Shown here: positions 43,996 through 52,322 of the stretch, piece by piece
Numbering within the stretch: position 1 is the first letter of the stretch
Layout of the letters: the number at the start of each line of letters is the position of its first letter
Source of the DNA: Methylibium petroleiphilum PM1
Lineage (GTDB): Bacteria > Pseudomonadota > Gammaproteobacteria > Burkholderiales > Burkholderiaceae_C
DNA: 64,000 nt
Direction: 5' to 3'
NCBI RefSeq assembly: GCF_000015725.1
Contig: NC_008825.1
Location: 3,348,001 to 3,412,000 of the forward strand
Position numbers and translations under genes: made by a program
The notes under the pieces: model-generated
The model's database searches: none
Seen by the model: only the letters and a program-made list of their open reading frames with translations
Told to the model about the DNA's origin: nothing

Positions 43996-46323
43996 TCAGT
44001 CGATCTTGAACCGCGCGACCGAGGCCTTCAGCTCTTCGGCCGTGCGCGACAGTTCCCGCACCAGTTGCGCGGTCGAGCGGGTGCCATCGCCGGTCTGCTC
44101 GGTCACCGCGAAGATGTGCTGGATGTTGGCCGCCACGATGTTGGCGGACTGTGCCTCGCGAGAGGCTTCGGCCGAGATCGCCTCGATCAGCTCCGCGAGC
44201 TGGCGCGACACGCGGTCGATCTCGCCCAGTGCGGTACCGGCGTTGTCTGACAGCTTGGCGCCCTCGACGACCCCCTGCGTCGACCGCTCCATGGCCGCCA
44301 CCGCGTCCTGCGTGTCGGTCTGAATGGTCTTCACCAGCGCGGCGATCTGCTTGGTCGCGTCGCCCGAGCGTTCGGCCAGCCGCTGCACTTCCTCTGCAAC
44401 GACCGAGAAGCCGCGCCCCGCTTCACCAGCCGAGGCAGCCTGGATGGCGGCGTTCAGCGCCAGCACGTTGGTCTGCTCGGTGATGTCGGAGATCAGCTCG
44501 GTGATCTCGCCGATCTCCTGCGAGCTTTCACCGAGCCGCTTGATGCGCTTGGACGTGTCCTGGATCTGGTCGCGCAGCGTGTTCATGCCGCCGATCGCGT
44601 TCTGCACCGCCTGCAGGCCGGACTCGGCCGCCATCAGCGACTGCCGCGCGACCTGGGCCGACTGCGTGGCCTGCGCCGACACGTCATTGATGCGGCCGGC
44701 CATCTGCAGCACCGATTCGCCGGTCTCGCGGATCTCGCGCAGCTGTTCGTCGGAGGCCGCCAGCAGTTCGGTGGACGTCGCTTCGACCTGTGTCGTGGTC
44801 TCCGTCATCCGGGACACCGAGCCCTGCACCTGCGACACCAGGGTGCGCAGCTCTTCGACTGTGTAGTTCACCGAGTCGGCGATGGCGCCGGTGATGTCCT
44901 CGGTCACGGTGGCCTGCTGCGTCAGGTCACCTTCGGCGACCGTCTGCAGTTCATTCATCAGCCTCAGAATCGCCGCCTGGTTGGCATCGTTGACGCGCTT
45001 GGCTTCCTGTTCCTGCCGTTCCGCTTCCTCGCGCTGCAGGTTGGCGACCGCGGCGCGCTGGCGCTGGTCCTGCAGGTAGACATACAGCAGACCGGCGATG
45101 CCGGCCAGAGCCAGCAGCACCGAGACCACGATCACCAGCAGGTTGAAGGCACCCAGCCCGGTCCGACCTTGCAACTGGGCCTGAACGGCCTGGAACCCGA
45201 CCCGCAACGGCTCGCTGTCGGCGAGGATCGACGACTGCGCTTCGCGTGCTGCAACCAGACCTTGCAGATTGCCCAGGATGGAGCCGGCCAGCGTGCGCGT
45301 CTCCTCGAACTGCTTCAGCAGCGCCTGCAGGCGTTCGCGTGTCGCGGCGTCGCGGGTCCCCGGCAGCCGCAGCTCGGCGTTGCCGTCGAGCAGCCCCTGG
45401 GCGATCTCCTTGAACGAGTTCAGATCCTTGCCGAGCAGGAACACCGCCTCGGGCGACACCCCCTCGACGGTGAGGAACTCGTTGGCCGACTTGCCGATGC
45501 GCTGCGTGAGCATCACCAGCTGCCCCACGGCCGACAGTTCGGACGGCGAGGCGTCCTGCTGCAGTTTCAGCGACGACACCGTCTCGGCGATCTCCAGCAG
45601 GTCGGACGACTGCCGGTTGATGCCACGCAGCGCCTTCCCCACCTGCGTCAATGTCAGCTGCTGCGCCAGCACGGTGTTGGAGTTCTTCTCGGCCTTGTCG
45701 ATCAACGGCATCAGTGGCTCGATCAGCGGTTGCACGCCAGCCGGGGCCGCACTGACCATCTCGTTGCCTCCCTGCAGTCCGCGCGACGCCATGGCCAGGA
45801 CGCCGGCGCTCTCCTTCACCTCGGGGAAAGCCGCATCGTTGCCGATCAGGGCCTGCGAAACCGACTTCGCGAGCCGCTGCGACTGCATGAGCACGTCGCC
45901 GGTCGCGGCCACCTGACCGGCGCTGCGATCGGCAGAGGTCAGCGCGGCAACGGTGACCACCACCAGACCAAGCAGGCCGACGAACAGCATGCCGCCCAGC
46001 ACCCGTTGCTGGCTGCCGATCGACAGGCCGCCGATCAGGGGGAGCGCTGCGCCCACGGCCGCCAGGCCGCCGCTGTTCTCGACGCGCGTCTCGCTGAACC
46101 CATCGCCCAACTCCGACGGCGCCGATTCGGAAATGATCGAAGAGTCGTCGTGCAAGGCCGGCGGCGGCGACATCGCCGTCGTGTCGAGCGCGGCACTGCC
46201 GTCGTGCCCCCCGACCACGAGATCCTCGGCCATCGGATAGGCGTCGTCGAACGGCAGGTCGTCTGCAGGATCGTCCTGCGACTTGCGCTGGCCCAGATTC
46301 TTGAACTTGTTCAGAAAGCTCAT
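43996..46323 (-). CDS. pilJ: Type IV pili chemoreceptor PilJ
   Basis: Methyl-accepting chemotaxis protein that senses surface or pilus state and signals to ChpA through PilI. The 775-residue protein begins with about 105 cytoplasmic residues of low complexity, then a first membrane helix (about 108-128), a long helical periplasmic sensor with repeated PilJ-type four-helix segments, a second helix (about 390-415), and the signalling domain whose hairpin tip reads [17 protein letters not shown] (near 636). It ends without a CheR-docking pentapeptide. The N-terminal extension is longer than in Pseudomonas PilJ. GAGAGG precedes the ATG at 46323. Confidence 0.94.
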   Translation of the reverse strand: MSFLNKFKNLGQRKSQDDPADDLPFDDAYPMAEDLVVGGHDGSAALDTTAMSPPPALHDDSSIISESAPSELGDGFSETRVENSGGLAAVGAALPLIGGLSIGSQQRVLGGMLFVGLLGLVVVTVAALTSADRSAGQVAATGDVLMQSQRLAKSVSQALIGNDAAFPEVKESAGVLAMASRGLQGGNEMVSAAPAGVQPLIEPLMPLIDKAEKNSNTVLAQQLTLTQVGKALRGINRQSSDLLEIAETVSSLKLQQDASPSELSAVGQLVMLTQRIGKSANEFLTVEGVSPEAVFLLGKDLNSFKEIAQGLLDGNAELRLPGTRDAATRERLQALLKQFEETRTLAGSILGNLQGLVAAREAQSSILADSEPLRVGFQAVQAQLQGRTGLGAFNLLVIVVSVLLALAGIAGLLYVYLQDQRQRAAVANLQREEAERQEQEAKRVNDANQAAILRLMNELQTVAEGDLTQQATVTEDITGAIADSVNYTVEELRTLVSQVQGSVSRMTETTTQVEATSTELLAASDEQLREIRETGESVLQMAGRINDVSAQATQSAQVARQSLMAAESGLQAVQNAIGGMNTLRDQIQDTSKRIKRLGESSQEIGEITELISDITEQTNVLALNAAIQAASAGEAGRGFSVVAEEVQRLAERSGDATKQIAALVKTIQTDTQDAVAAMERSTQGVVEGAKLSDNAGTALGEIDRVSRQLAELIEAISAEASREAQSANIVAANIQHIFAVTEQTGDGTRSTAQLVRELSRTAEELKASVARFKID

Positions 46324-46384
46324 AAACGCCTCTCGCTCACCTCGGTGATTCGGTCGCGGTGCCCCGGTGCGCTGTGGCCAGCGG

Positions 46385-46909
46385 TCACCGGGCGATCCTC
46401 AGGAATGCCTCTTCGCCAGCCAGTTCCGCCAGCACGATCTCCTGCCAGCGCCGGCCACCGGCGTCGGCATAGGTAGCGCCGGCGAAGGCCGGATGGGCCG
46501 CCTCGTCGGGCACGACCCGCAACTGGTCGGCCGAGCGCAGGCCGGCCAGTCGATCGACCAGCAAGGCGCAGTTGACTTCCAGCGCCGGATTGAACGCGAT
46601 CAGTCGCGACTGGGGGCCGAACTCCTGGGGCGGCGCCGCGCGCAGGCCCAGGAAGACCGCCAGATCGACCACGCCATGAAGGCGCCCCCGCAGATTGGCC
46701 ACACCCAGAAACCAGGCACCGGTGTGCGGCACCGGCATCAGCGCCGTCAGCGGGAAGATCTCGCTCGCCTGCCCCAGCGGCAGCAACAGGCCCTGCCCGC
46801 CGCACTCGACAGCCAGCCAGGTGGCCGTCTCGGACTTCTGCAGTCGCGCGGCCTGCAGCCGCTCGGCGAGCCGGGTCTGCAGTTCACGCAGCGCTTCCTT
46901 CTTGGCCAT
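46385..46909 (-). CDS. pilI: CheW-like adaptor PilI
   Basis: Small adaptor that links PilJ to the ChpA kinase. The 174-residue protein has an N-terminal helix ([12 protein letters not shown]) and a CheW domain: [21 protein letters not shown], then the glycine-containing [19 protein letters not shown] segment (residues about 90-108), which is the CheW signature, and [16 protein letters not shown]. The arrangement matches PilI. It lies 61 bases before pilJ and 39 bases after pilH, in the same direction. Confidence 0.92.
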   Translation of the reverse strand: MAKKEALRELQTRLAERLQAARLQKSETATWLAVECGGQGLLLPLGQASEIFPLTALMPVPHTGAWFLGVANLRGRLHGVVDLAVFLGLRAAPPQEFGPQSRLIAFNPALEVNCALLVDRLAGLRSADQLRVVPDEAAHPAFAGATYADAGGRRWQEIVLAELAGEEAFLRIAR

Positions 46910-46948
46910 GCCGTCGCGACTCGGTTGCGGTAGAGATTGACCGACGGC

Positions 46949-47314
46949 TCAGTCGAACGCGCGGATCTTGGCGATCAGCTCGTCGGCGTCGACCGGCTTG
47001 ACCACGTAGTCGCGTGCGCCCTGCCGCATGCCCCAGACCTTGTCGGTCTCCTGATTCTTGCTGGTGCACATGATCACCGGGACATCGGTGAAGCGCACGT
47101 CCCGCGTGATGGCTCGGGTGAGCTGAAACCCGTTCTGCCCCGGCATCACGACATCCATCAGGATGAGGTCGGGCTTCTCCTCGCCGAGCCGACGCATTGC
47201 CTCCTCGCCGTTCTCGGCGGTGCGCACCTGATAGCCGCGCTTGACGAGCAGTTCGGACAGGAAATGCAGTTCGGTCTTGGAATCGTCGACGAGCAGGATC
47301 TTCGCGATCGTCAT
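46949..47314 (-). CDS. pilH: PilH response regulator
   Basis: Single-domain receiver of 121 residues with no output domain. It shows the acidic pair DD at residues 9-10 and the phosphoacceptor Asp in LILMDVVMPGQNGFQ. It also has CTSKNQETDKVWGMRQGARDYVVKPVD, the sequence after the Thr/Ser position that is characteristic of PilH. PilH works as a phosphate sink and counters PilG in pilus retraction. It lies between pilG (66-base gap) and pilI (39-base gap). Confidence 0.94.
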   Translation of the reverse strand: MTIAKILLVDDSKTELHFLSELLVKRGYQVRTAENGEEAMRRLGEEKPDLILMDVVMPGQNGFQLTRAITRDVRFTDVPVIMCTSKNQETDKVWGMRQGARDYVVKPVDADELIAKIRAFD

Positions 47315-47380
47315 GATGGTGTCCTCAAACTTGCGCGGGCAACCGGGGGCGCCACGCCTGCTGCGCCAGGCCCGGCACGA

Positions 47381-47806
47381 TCACGCAACGCGGCGGTGCT
47401 GTTCCACCGCTCGCAGCAACTGGTCTTTGGTGAAAGGCTTGGTCAGGTAGTCCTCGGAGCCGACCATGCGGCCCCGGGCCTTGTCGAACAGGCCGTCCTT
47501 CGAGGACAGCATGATCACCGGTACGCCGGAGAACTTGGGGTTGCGCTTGATGATGGCGCAGGTCTGGTAGCCATCGAGTCGCGGCATCAGGATGTCGCAA
47601 AAGATGAGATGCGGCTGGTGATCATTGACCTTGGCCAGCGCATCGAAGCCGTCCTCGGCCAGCACGACCACGTATCCGCCCTGCTTCAGGAAGATCTCGG
47701 CGCTGCGCCGGATGGTGTTGCTGTCGTCGATGACGAGCACGCGGATGGCTTCGGCAGTTGCAGCCTCCCCGCCCTCCTGTCCTTCTTGCGTCAGCGCCTC
47801 GTTCAA
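47381..47806 (-). CDS. pilG: PilG response regulator
   Basis: Single-domain response regulator that promotes type IV pilus extension and cAMP signalling when phosphorylated by ChpA. The 141-residue protein has an 18-residue leader, then the receiver with DDSNTIRRSAEIFLKQGG, phosphoacceptor Asp in LIFCDILMPRLDGYQTCAIIKRN, and MLSSKDGLFDKARGRMVGSEDYLTKPF, nearly identical in pattern to P. aeruginosa PilG. The start is a TTG at 47806 with GAGGAG eight bases upstream. First regulator of the cluster. Confidence 0.94.
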   Translation of the reverse strand: MNEALTQEGQEGGEAATAEAIRVLVIDDSNTIRRSAEIFLKQGGYVVVLAEDGFDALAKVNDHQPHLIFCDILMPRLDGYQTCAIIKRNPKFSGVPVIMLSSKDGLFDKARGRMVGSEDYLTKPFTKDQLLRAVEQHRRVA

Positions 47807-47832
47807 AGGATGTGCTCCTCAGCGGCAGGTTG

Positions 47833-48024
47833 CTAGATCTGCACCATCTCGAAGTCCTCCTTGCGTGCGCCGCATTCGGGACAGGTCCAGTTCATCGGGA
47901 CGTCGGCCCAGGCGGTGCCTGCAGCGAGGCCGTGCTCCGGATCCCCGGCGGCCTCGTCGTAGATCCATCCGCAGATGAGGCACATCCAGGTTTTCGATTC
48001 GCTCACGGTGTCTTGGCTGCTCAC
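47833..48024 (-). CDS. Rubredoxin
   Basis: Small electron carrier with one iron held by four cysteines. The 63-residue protein shows Cys15 and Cys18 in WMCLICGWIYDEAAG and Cys48 and Cys51 in WTCPECGARKEDFEMV. The likely start is the GTG at 48024; GTG 48006 or ATG 47985 are shorter options. No Shine-Dalgarno sequence is visible, and a TACAAT-like -10 box is only some 15 bases upstream, so the message may have a very short leader. It lies 26 bases ahead of pilG, in the same direction, an association seen widely in betaproteobacteria (recalled), with thiD divergent on the other side. Confidence 0.88.
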   Translation of the reverse strand: MSSQDTVSESKTWMCLICGWIYDEAAGDPEHGLAAGTAWADVPMNWTCPECGARKEDFEMVQI

Positions 48025-48038
48025 TACAATGACAAAAG

Positions 48039-48069
48039 ATTGTAGCGATCGCCTTTGGCAAAAAATCAA
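48039..48069 (-). promoter_or_regulatory. Possible promoter of rubredoxin-pilG
   Basis: On the minus strand TTGATT (plus 48064-48069) and TACAAT (plus 48039-48044) resemble -35 and -10 boxes with a 19-base spacer, slightly long. Transcription would start about eight bases before the rubredoxin GTG. The 140-base gap to thiD otherwise shows no gene. Confidence 0.35.
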
Positions 48070-48164
48070 GGGTTAGTGGGCACATACGCAACATTCCTCA
48101 TCATTTTCTGGAACTCCGTGACTGCATGCGCGGCCACGGCTCCAAGCCCTGATCGAACCCTCTC

Positions 48165-49124
48165 ATGAACACGATCGCGCCCAGCGCTACCGAACCCACC
48201 GAGCCCGCTGCGAGCGACGCGCCGCCGGCGTGCGTGATGAGCTTCAACGCCAGCGACCCGAGTGGTGCCGGCGGGCTGGCCGGCGACATCTCCACCATCG
48301 CCGCGATGGGCGCACACGCCCTGCCCGTTGTCACCGCCATCGTGATGCGCGATACCGCCGAGGTCTTCGAATCGCACGAGATCGAGGCCGACACCATCGT
48401 CGAGCAGGCCCGCAGCATCCTCGAGGACGTGACCATCTCGGCGTGGAAGGTCGGCTTTCTCGGCAGCGCCGAGGGCGTGGCCGGCGTGGCCGAAGTGCTG
48501 AGCGACTACCCCGACGTGCCGCTGGTCGCCTACCTGACCAGCGTGTCCTGGCTCGAAGAAGACGACCAGCAGGCCTACCAGGACGCCTACCGCGAGCTGA
48601 TCCTGCCGGCCACCGAGGTCCTGGTCGGCAACCAGCAGACCCTGGTCGACTTCCTGTTGCCCGAATGGGAGGCCGAACGGCCGCCCTCGGCCCGCGAGCT
48701 GGCGGTCGCCGCGGGCGAGCTCGGCGCCCGCTACGTGCTGGTGACCGGCATCGCCCTGCCCGCCAGCCGCGGGGCCGAGGCCCAGGTCGACAATGTGCTG
48801 GCGTCGCCGCAAGGCGCGATCACCGGGGAGAAGTTCGAGCGCTTCGACGCCACCTTCCTCGGAGCCGGCGAAACCCTGGCCGCCGCACTGGCCTCGCTGC
48901 TGGCAAGCGGCCAGGATCTCCACCTCGCGGTCTCGGAGGCGCTCAGCTTCCTCGACCAGGCGCTGGACGCCGGGTTCCGCCCCGGCATGGGCAATGTGGT
49001 CCCCGATCGCTTCTTCTGGGCGCTGCCGGAAGCCGAGCCCGGCGCCGAGGAAGAGGGACTGATGGGCGAGCCTGCCACCGACGAACTGCCGTCCGCCGAG
49101 CGCGGGCCGCGCCGCATCCACTGA
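48165..49124 (+). CDS. thiD: Hydroxymethylpyrimidine/phosphomethylpyrimidine kinase ThiD
   Basis: Phosphorylates HMP and HMP-phosphate to HMP-PP for thiamine synthesis. The 319-residue protein has the ribokinase-like fold with [37 protein letters not shown] (shown in part; the ThiD signature is SDPSGAGG at about 29-36), a TSVSWL block and VTGIALPAS near the ATP site. The catalytic region reads [15 protein letters not shown] where most ThiD proteins have G-T-G-C-x-x-S-A; this variant is recalled as common in Burkholderiales. A 30-residue acidic tail follows. Ahead of hemL by 16 bases in the same direction. Confidence 0.9.
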   Translation: MNTIAPSATEPTEPAASDAPPACVMSFNASDPSGAGGLAGDISTIAAMGAHALPVVTAIVMRDTAEVFESHEIEADTIVEQARSILEDVTISAWKVGFLGSAEGVAGVAEVLSDYPDVPLVAYLTSVSWLEEDDQQAYQDAYRELILPATEVLVGNQQTLVDFLLPEWEAERPPSARELAVAAGELGARYVLVTGIALPASRGAEAQVDNVLASPQGAITGEKFERFDATFLGAGETLAAALASLLASGQDLHLAVSEALSFLDQALDAGFRPGMGNVVPDRFFWALPEAEPGAEEEGLMGEPATDELPSAERGPRRIH

Positions 49125-49140
49125 TCAAAGCAACTCCACG

Positions 49141-50451
49141 ATGGCCGACTCGCGCAATGCCAGCCTGTTCGAACGGGCCCGCCGCAGCATCCCCGGGGGC
49201 GTGAACTCGCCGGTCCGCGCCTTCCGCGCAGTCGGCGGTACGCCGCGTTTCATCGCCCGGGCCGACGGCGCCTACCTGTGGGACGCCGACGGCAAGCGCT
49301 ACATCGACTACATCGGCTCCTGGGGACCGATGATCCTCGGTCACGGCCACCCCGCCGTGCTGGAGGCCGTGCAGAAGGCAGCAACCGAGGGCTTCAGCTT
49401 CGGCGCCCCGACGGAGCGCGAGGTGGAACTGGCCGAGGAGATCCTGAAACTGGTCCCCAGTGCCGAGCAGGTGCGCCTGGTCAGCTCGGGCACCGAGGCG
49501 GCGATGAGCGCGTTGCGGCTGGCGCGCGGCGCGACTGGGCGCTCGAAGATTGTCAAGTTCGAGGGCTGCTACCACGGCCATGCCGACGCGCTTCTGGTGA
49601 AGGCCGGCTCGGGGCTCGCGACCTTCGGCCACCCCACCTCGGCCGGCGTGCCTACCGAGGTGGTGCAGCACACGCTGGTGTTGACCTACAACGACGTGAC
49701 GGGCCTCGAGGCGGCTTTCAGTGCGCACGGCGCCGAGATCGCCTGCGTGATGATCGAGCCGATCGCCGGCAACATGAATTTCGTGCGGGCCGGCCTCCCG
49801 TTCATGAAGCGGCTGCGCGAGCTGTGCACGCAGCACGGGGCGCTGCTGGTGTTCGACGAAGTGATGACGGGCTTTCGCGTCGCGCTCGGCGGCGCCCAGA
49901 GCCTGTATGCGAAGGCGATTCCCGGCTTCAAGCCCGACCTCAGCGTGTTCGGCAAGGTCATCGGCGGCGGCATGCCGCTCGCGGCTTTCGCCGGGCCGCG
50001 CGCCATCATGGAACAGCTCGCACCGCTCGGCCCGGTCTACCAGGCCGGCACGCTGAGCGGCAACCCGGTCGCCACCGCGTGCGGCCTGGCCACGCTGCGC
50101 GAGATCCAGAAGCCGGGCTTCTTCGAATCGCTGGCAGCGGGCACGCGCGACCTGCTCGACGGACTGCTGCACGCGGCCACTGCGGCTGGCGTGCCGATGG
50201 TGGGCGACTGCGAGGGCGGCATGTTCGGCTTCTTTTTCCCGAAGACGGCGCAAGCCGCGCTGCCGCAGAACTATGTCGAGGTGATGGCCACCGACGGCGA
50301 GCGCTTCAACCGCTATTTCCACGGCATGCTCGACCGCGGCGTGTATCTGGCGCCGGCTCTCTACGAAGCCGGCTTCGTCAGCGCCGCGCACACGCCGGCC
50401 GACATCGAGGCGACGCTCGCCGCGGCCCGCGCCACGCTGGCAGCGGCCTGA
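49141..50451 (+). CDS. hemL: Glutamate-1-semialdehyde 2,1-aminomutase
   Basis: PLP enzyme that makes 5-aminolevulinate from glutamate-1-semialdehyde in the C5 route to heme. The 436-residue protein has the family start [12 protein letters not shown], the [17 protein letters not shown] block, YHGHAD, the PLP region FDEVMTGFR, and the Schiff-base lysine Lys272 in [15 protein letters not shown]. Length is normal. It follows thiD by 16 bases. Heme from this pathway is what ctaA and ctaB elsewhere in the window modify. A mutarotase gene follows after 16 bases. Confidence 0.97.
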   Translation: MADSRNASLFERARRSIPGGVNSPVRAFRAVGGTPRFIARADGAYLWDADGKRYIDYIGSWGPMILGHGHPAVLEAVQKAATEGFSFGAPTEREVELAEEILKLVPSAEQVRLVSSGTEAAMSALRLARGATGRSKIVKFEGCYHGHADALLVKAGSGLATFGHPTSAGVPTEVVQHTLVLTYNDVTGLEAAFSAHGAEIACVMIEPIAGNMNFVRAGLPFMKRLRELCTQHGALLVFDEVMTGFRVALGGAQSLYAKAIPGFKPDLSVFGKVIGGGMPLAAFAGPRAIMEQLAPLGPVYQAGTLSGNPVATACGLATLREIQKPGFFESLAAGTRDLLDGLLHAATAAGVPMVGDCEGGMFGFFFPKTAQAALPQNYVEVMATDGERFNRYFHGMLDRGVYLAPALYEAGFVSAAHTPADIEATLAAARATLAAA

Positions 50452-50467
50452 TCGCGGCCGGGCCCGC

Positions 50468-51298
50468 ATGGCGATGACCGAGGTGCTCGGCCAGGCGGCT
50501 GTGGTCCTGCGGACCGCGGACGGCGCCGAGGCGACGGTGCTGCTGCACGGTGCCCATGTGGTGTCGTGGCGACCTGCGGGCCTGCCGGAGCAGCTCTATC
50601 TCTCACCACGGGCGCAGGCCGGCCCCGGCCAGGCAGTGCGGGGCGGCATCCCGGTGATCTTTCCGCAGTTCGAACGCCGCGGGCCCTTGCCGCGCCATGG
50701 GTTCGCACGCGATCGCGCGTGGACGCTGGTCGAGCACGGCCCGCAGCGCCAGCACACCCAGGCGGTGCTGAGCCTGACCGATACCGACGCCACCCGCGCG
50801 GTGTGGCCCCACGCGTTCGAGGCCGAACTGACCGTCAGCCTGTCGGGTCGCGCGCTGGAGATGGAACTGGCCGTGCTGAACACCGGCGATCGGGCCTTCG
50901 AGTTCACCGCCGCGCTGCACACCTACCTGCGCTGCGACGACGTGCGCGAGGCCCGCGTCTCGGGGCTGCTGGGCGGTGACTTCGAGGACAGCCTGCGCGG
51001 CACAACGCACCGCCAGGAGATCGAGCCGCAGGCGATCGTCGGCGAAATCGATCGCATCTACTGGAACGTCGTGTCGCCGGTGGTGCTGCAGGCGCCGCAG
51101 CGGCGCGTCTCCATCAGCGCGGAAGGCTTCCCGGACCGCGTGCTCTGGAACCCCGGCGCCGAGAAGGCGGCAGCGATGGCCGACCTGCCCGACGACGACT
51201 GGCTGCAGATGCTGTGCATCGAGACCGCCTGCATCGGCCGGCCCGTGCCGCTGGCCGCGGGCCAGGAGTGGTTCGCTCGACAGACCCTGCAGGCCTGA
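50468..51298 (+). CDS. D-hexose-6-phosphate mutarotase (YeaD-like)
   Basis: Aldose-1-epimerase superfamily enzyme that interconverts alpha and beta forms of hexose 6-phosphates. The 276-residue protein has LLHGAHVVSWRP, the region RGGIPVIFPQFERRGPLPRHGFARDRAW (shown in part; the catalytic His is in RHGFAR), TAALHTYLRCDDVREARVSGL and a late VLWNPGAEKAAAMADLPDDDW. These mark the YeaD group rather than galactose mutarotase. Start at 50468; ATG 50474 is also possible. Same direction as hemL, convergent with the DUF6152 gene. Confidence 0.9.
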   Translation: MAMTEVLGQAAVVLRTADGAEATVLLHGAHVVSWRPAGLPEQLYLSPRAQAGPGQAVRGGIPVIFPQFERRGPLPRHGFARDRAWTLVEHGPQRQHTQAVLSLTDTDATRAVWPHAFEAELTVSLSGRALEMELAVLNTGDRAFEFTAALHTYLRCDDVREARVSGLLGGDFEDSLRGTTHRQEIEPQAIVGEIDRIYWNVVSPVVLQAPQRRVSISAEGFPDRVLWNPGAEKAAAMADLPDDDWLQMLCIETACIGRPVPLAAGQEWFARQTLQA

Positions 51299-51314
51299 GT
51301 TCGCCGGTTCGTAC

Positions 51315-51788
51315 TCAGGCCGGCGACGACCGCAGGCCGTAGGCCTGCCCGGCCACGAACAGATACTCGGCCCGCAGCACGGCCTCGCCCTGTTCGCCAC
51401 CGAAGGTGAAGCCCAGCAGGGCCAGTGAGGTACCGGGTCGGATTTCGGCGACCTTCCAGGCCTCCATGCGCGTCAGCGGTGCGAGTTCCACATGCCACAG
51501 CCGGTCCTTGCGCGTCGGCAGCACCGCCGCGGCCAGCAGCCCGGGCCCGTCGACCTGGGCGCTCTGCGCGGGCAGCGGGCGCTTTGCCAAGTCGGCAGGC
51601 AGGCGCAGGTCGGACGCTACCTCCAGGTCGAGTTCCACGTGCGGGTTGCGCCAAGCGACCCGGACCGCGCGCCCCTCGAGGTAGATCGGGCGGCCCTGGT
51701 CGAAGCGGCTCCAGCCGTGGTGGGCCTGCCCCCGCAGCGGCAGCACCGCGCCGGCGCACGCGGCGAGCATCAGGTGGCGACGTTTCAT
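51315..51788 (-). CDS. DUF6152-like secreted protein with HHGW motif
   Basis: Small exported protein of 157 residues. A basic signal peptide (MKRRHLMLAACAGAVLPL) ends near QAHHGW, putting two histidines and a tryptophan at the mature N-terminus, a possible copper-binding group. The rest has YLEGRAVRVAWRNPHVELDLEV, the W-R-N-P-H pattern of DUF6152, and ends in beta-rich sequence. No function is known for the family. It follows the next gene by 19 bases in the same direction, so the two are probably co-expressed. The ATG at 51788 is preceded by AAGGAGAAG. Confidence 0.75.
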   Translation of the reverse strand: MKRRHLMLAACAGAVLPLRGQAHHGWSRFDQGRPIYLEGRAVRVAWRNPHVELDLEVASDLRLPADLAKRPLPAQSAQVDGPGLLAAAVLPTRKDRLWHVELAPLTRMEAWKVAEIRPGTSLALLGFTFGGEQGEAVLRAEYLFVAGQAYGLRSSPA

Positions 51789-51807
51789 CGGCTTCTCCTT
51801 TCCGGCC

Positions 51808-52260
51808 TCAGGCGTAGGCGATCCAGCGACCGCAGATGATGACGGCGATCCATAGCCCCAGCGACAGCACGGTCTGCGCGCGCGCCCAGACATCGAACCG
51901 GTGCAGGCTGCCGCGGGCATGGAAGATCGCCGCATTGCTGCCGGCCGCCAGCAGCAGCGCCATCTTCAGCGTGAAGTAGCGGTTCGCCAGCAGGTCGCCC
52001 GGCTGGCTGCTGAACATCAGCGCACCGGACACGGCCGCCACGCTGAAGCCCAGCAGCGTGACCGGCAGCGCGAGCCGCGCCAGCGCCGGCACGCTCAGGG
52101 CCGGCGCGGCGCCCCACAGGCGCAGCTCGAACACCACCAGGCTGCCGAACAGCAGCGCGATGCCGCACAGGTGCACGGCCTCGAGCGCCGGGTACAGCCA
52201 GGGGTGCTGGGCCAGCCAGGTCCAGGCCGGCAGCACGAGTGGAACGGCTTGTGCTTCCAT
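51808..52260 (-). CDS. Four-helix membrane protein (DUF6644-like)
   Basis: Integral membrane protein of 150 residues with four hydrophobic segments (about 27-48, 62-84, 100-116 and 130-148). The conserved-looking features are a histidine in ALEAVHLCGIALLFG, the RYFTLKMALLLAAG segment and a second histidine in AIFHARGSL, which could bind heme across the bilayer (inference). From memory it resembles DUF6644, often beside DUF6152. Function unknown. Divergent from mpl with 62 bases between start codons. Confidence 0.7.
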   Translation of the reverse strand: MEAQAVPLVLPAWTWLAQHPWLYPALEAVHLCGIALLFGSLVVFELRLWGAAPALSVPALARLALPVTLLGFSVAAVSGALMFSSQPGDLLANRYFTLKMALLLAAGSNAAIFHARGSLHRFDVWARAQTVLSLGLWIAVIICGRWIAYA

Positions 52261-52322
52261 GTCGCAGAAGGTAGCAGTCTCGGCGGTCGCCGCGGCAACC
52301 CGCGTCCCTAGAATGATCGGCC

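Noticed and set aside
41478-46476. Other long plus-strand frames opposite chpA and pilJ
   Set aside because: Same codon-bias shadow effect; no ribosome-binding sites or protein patterns.
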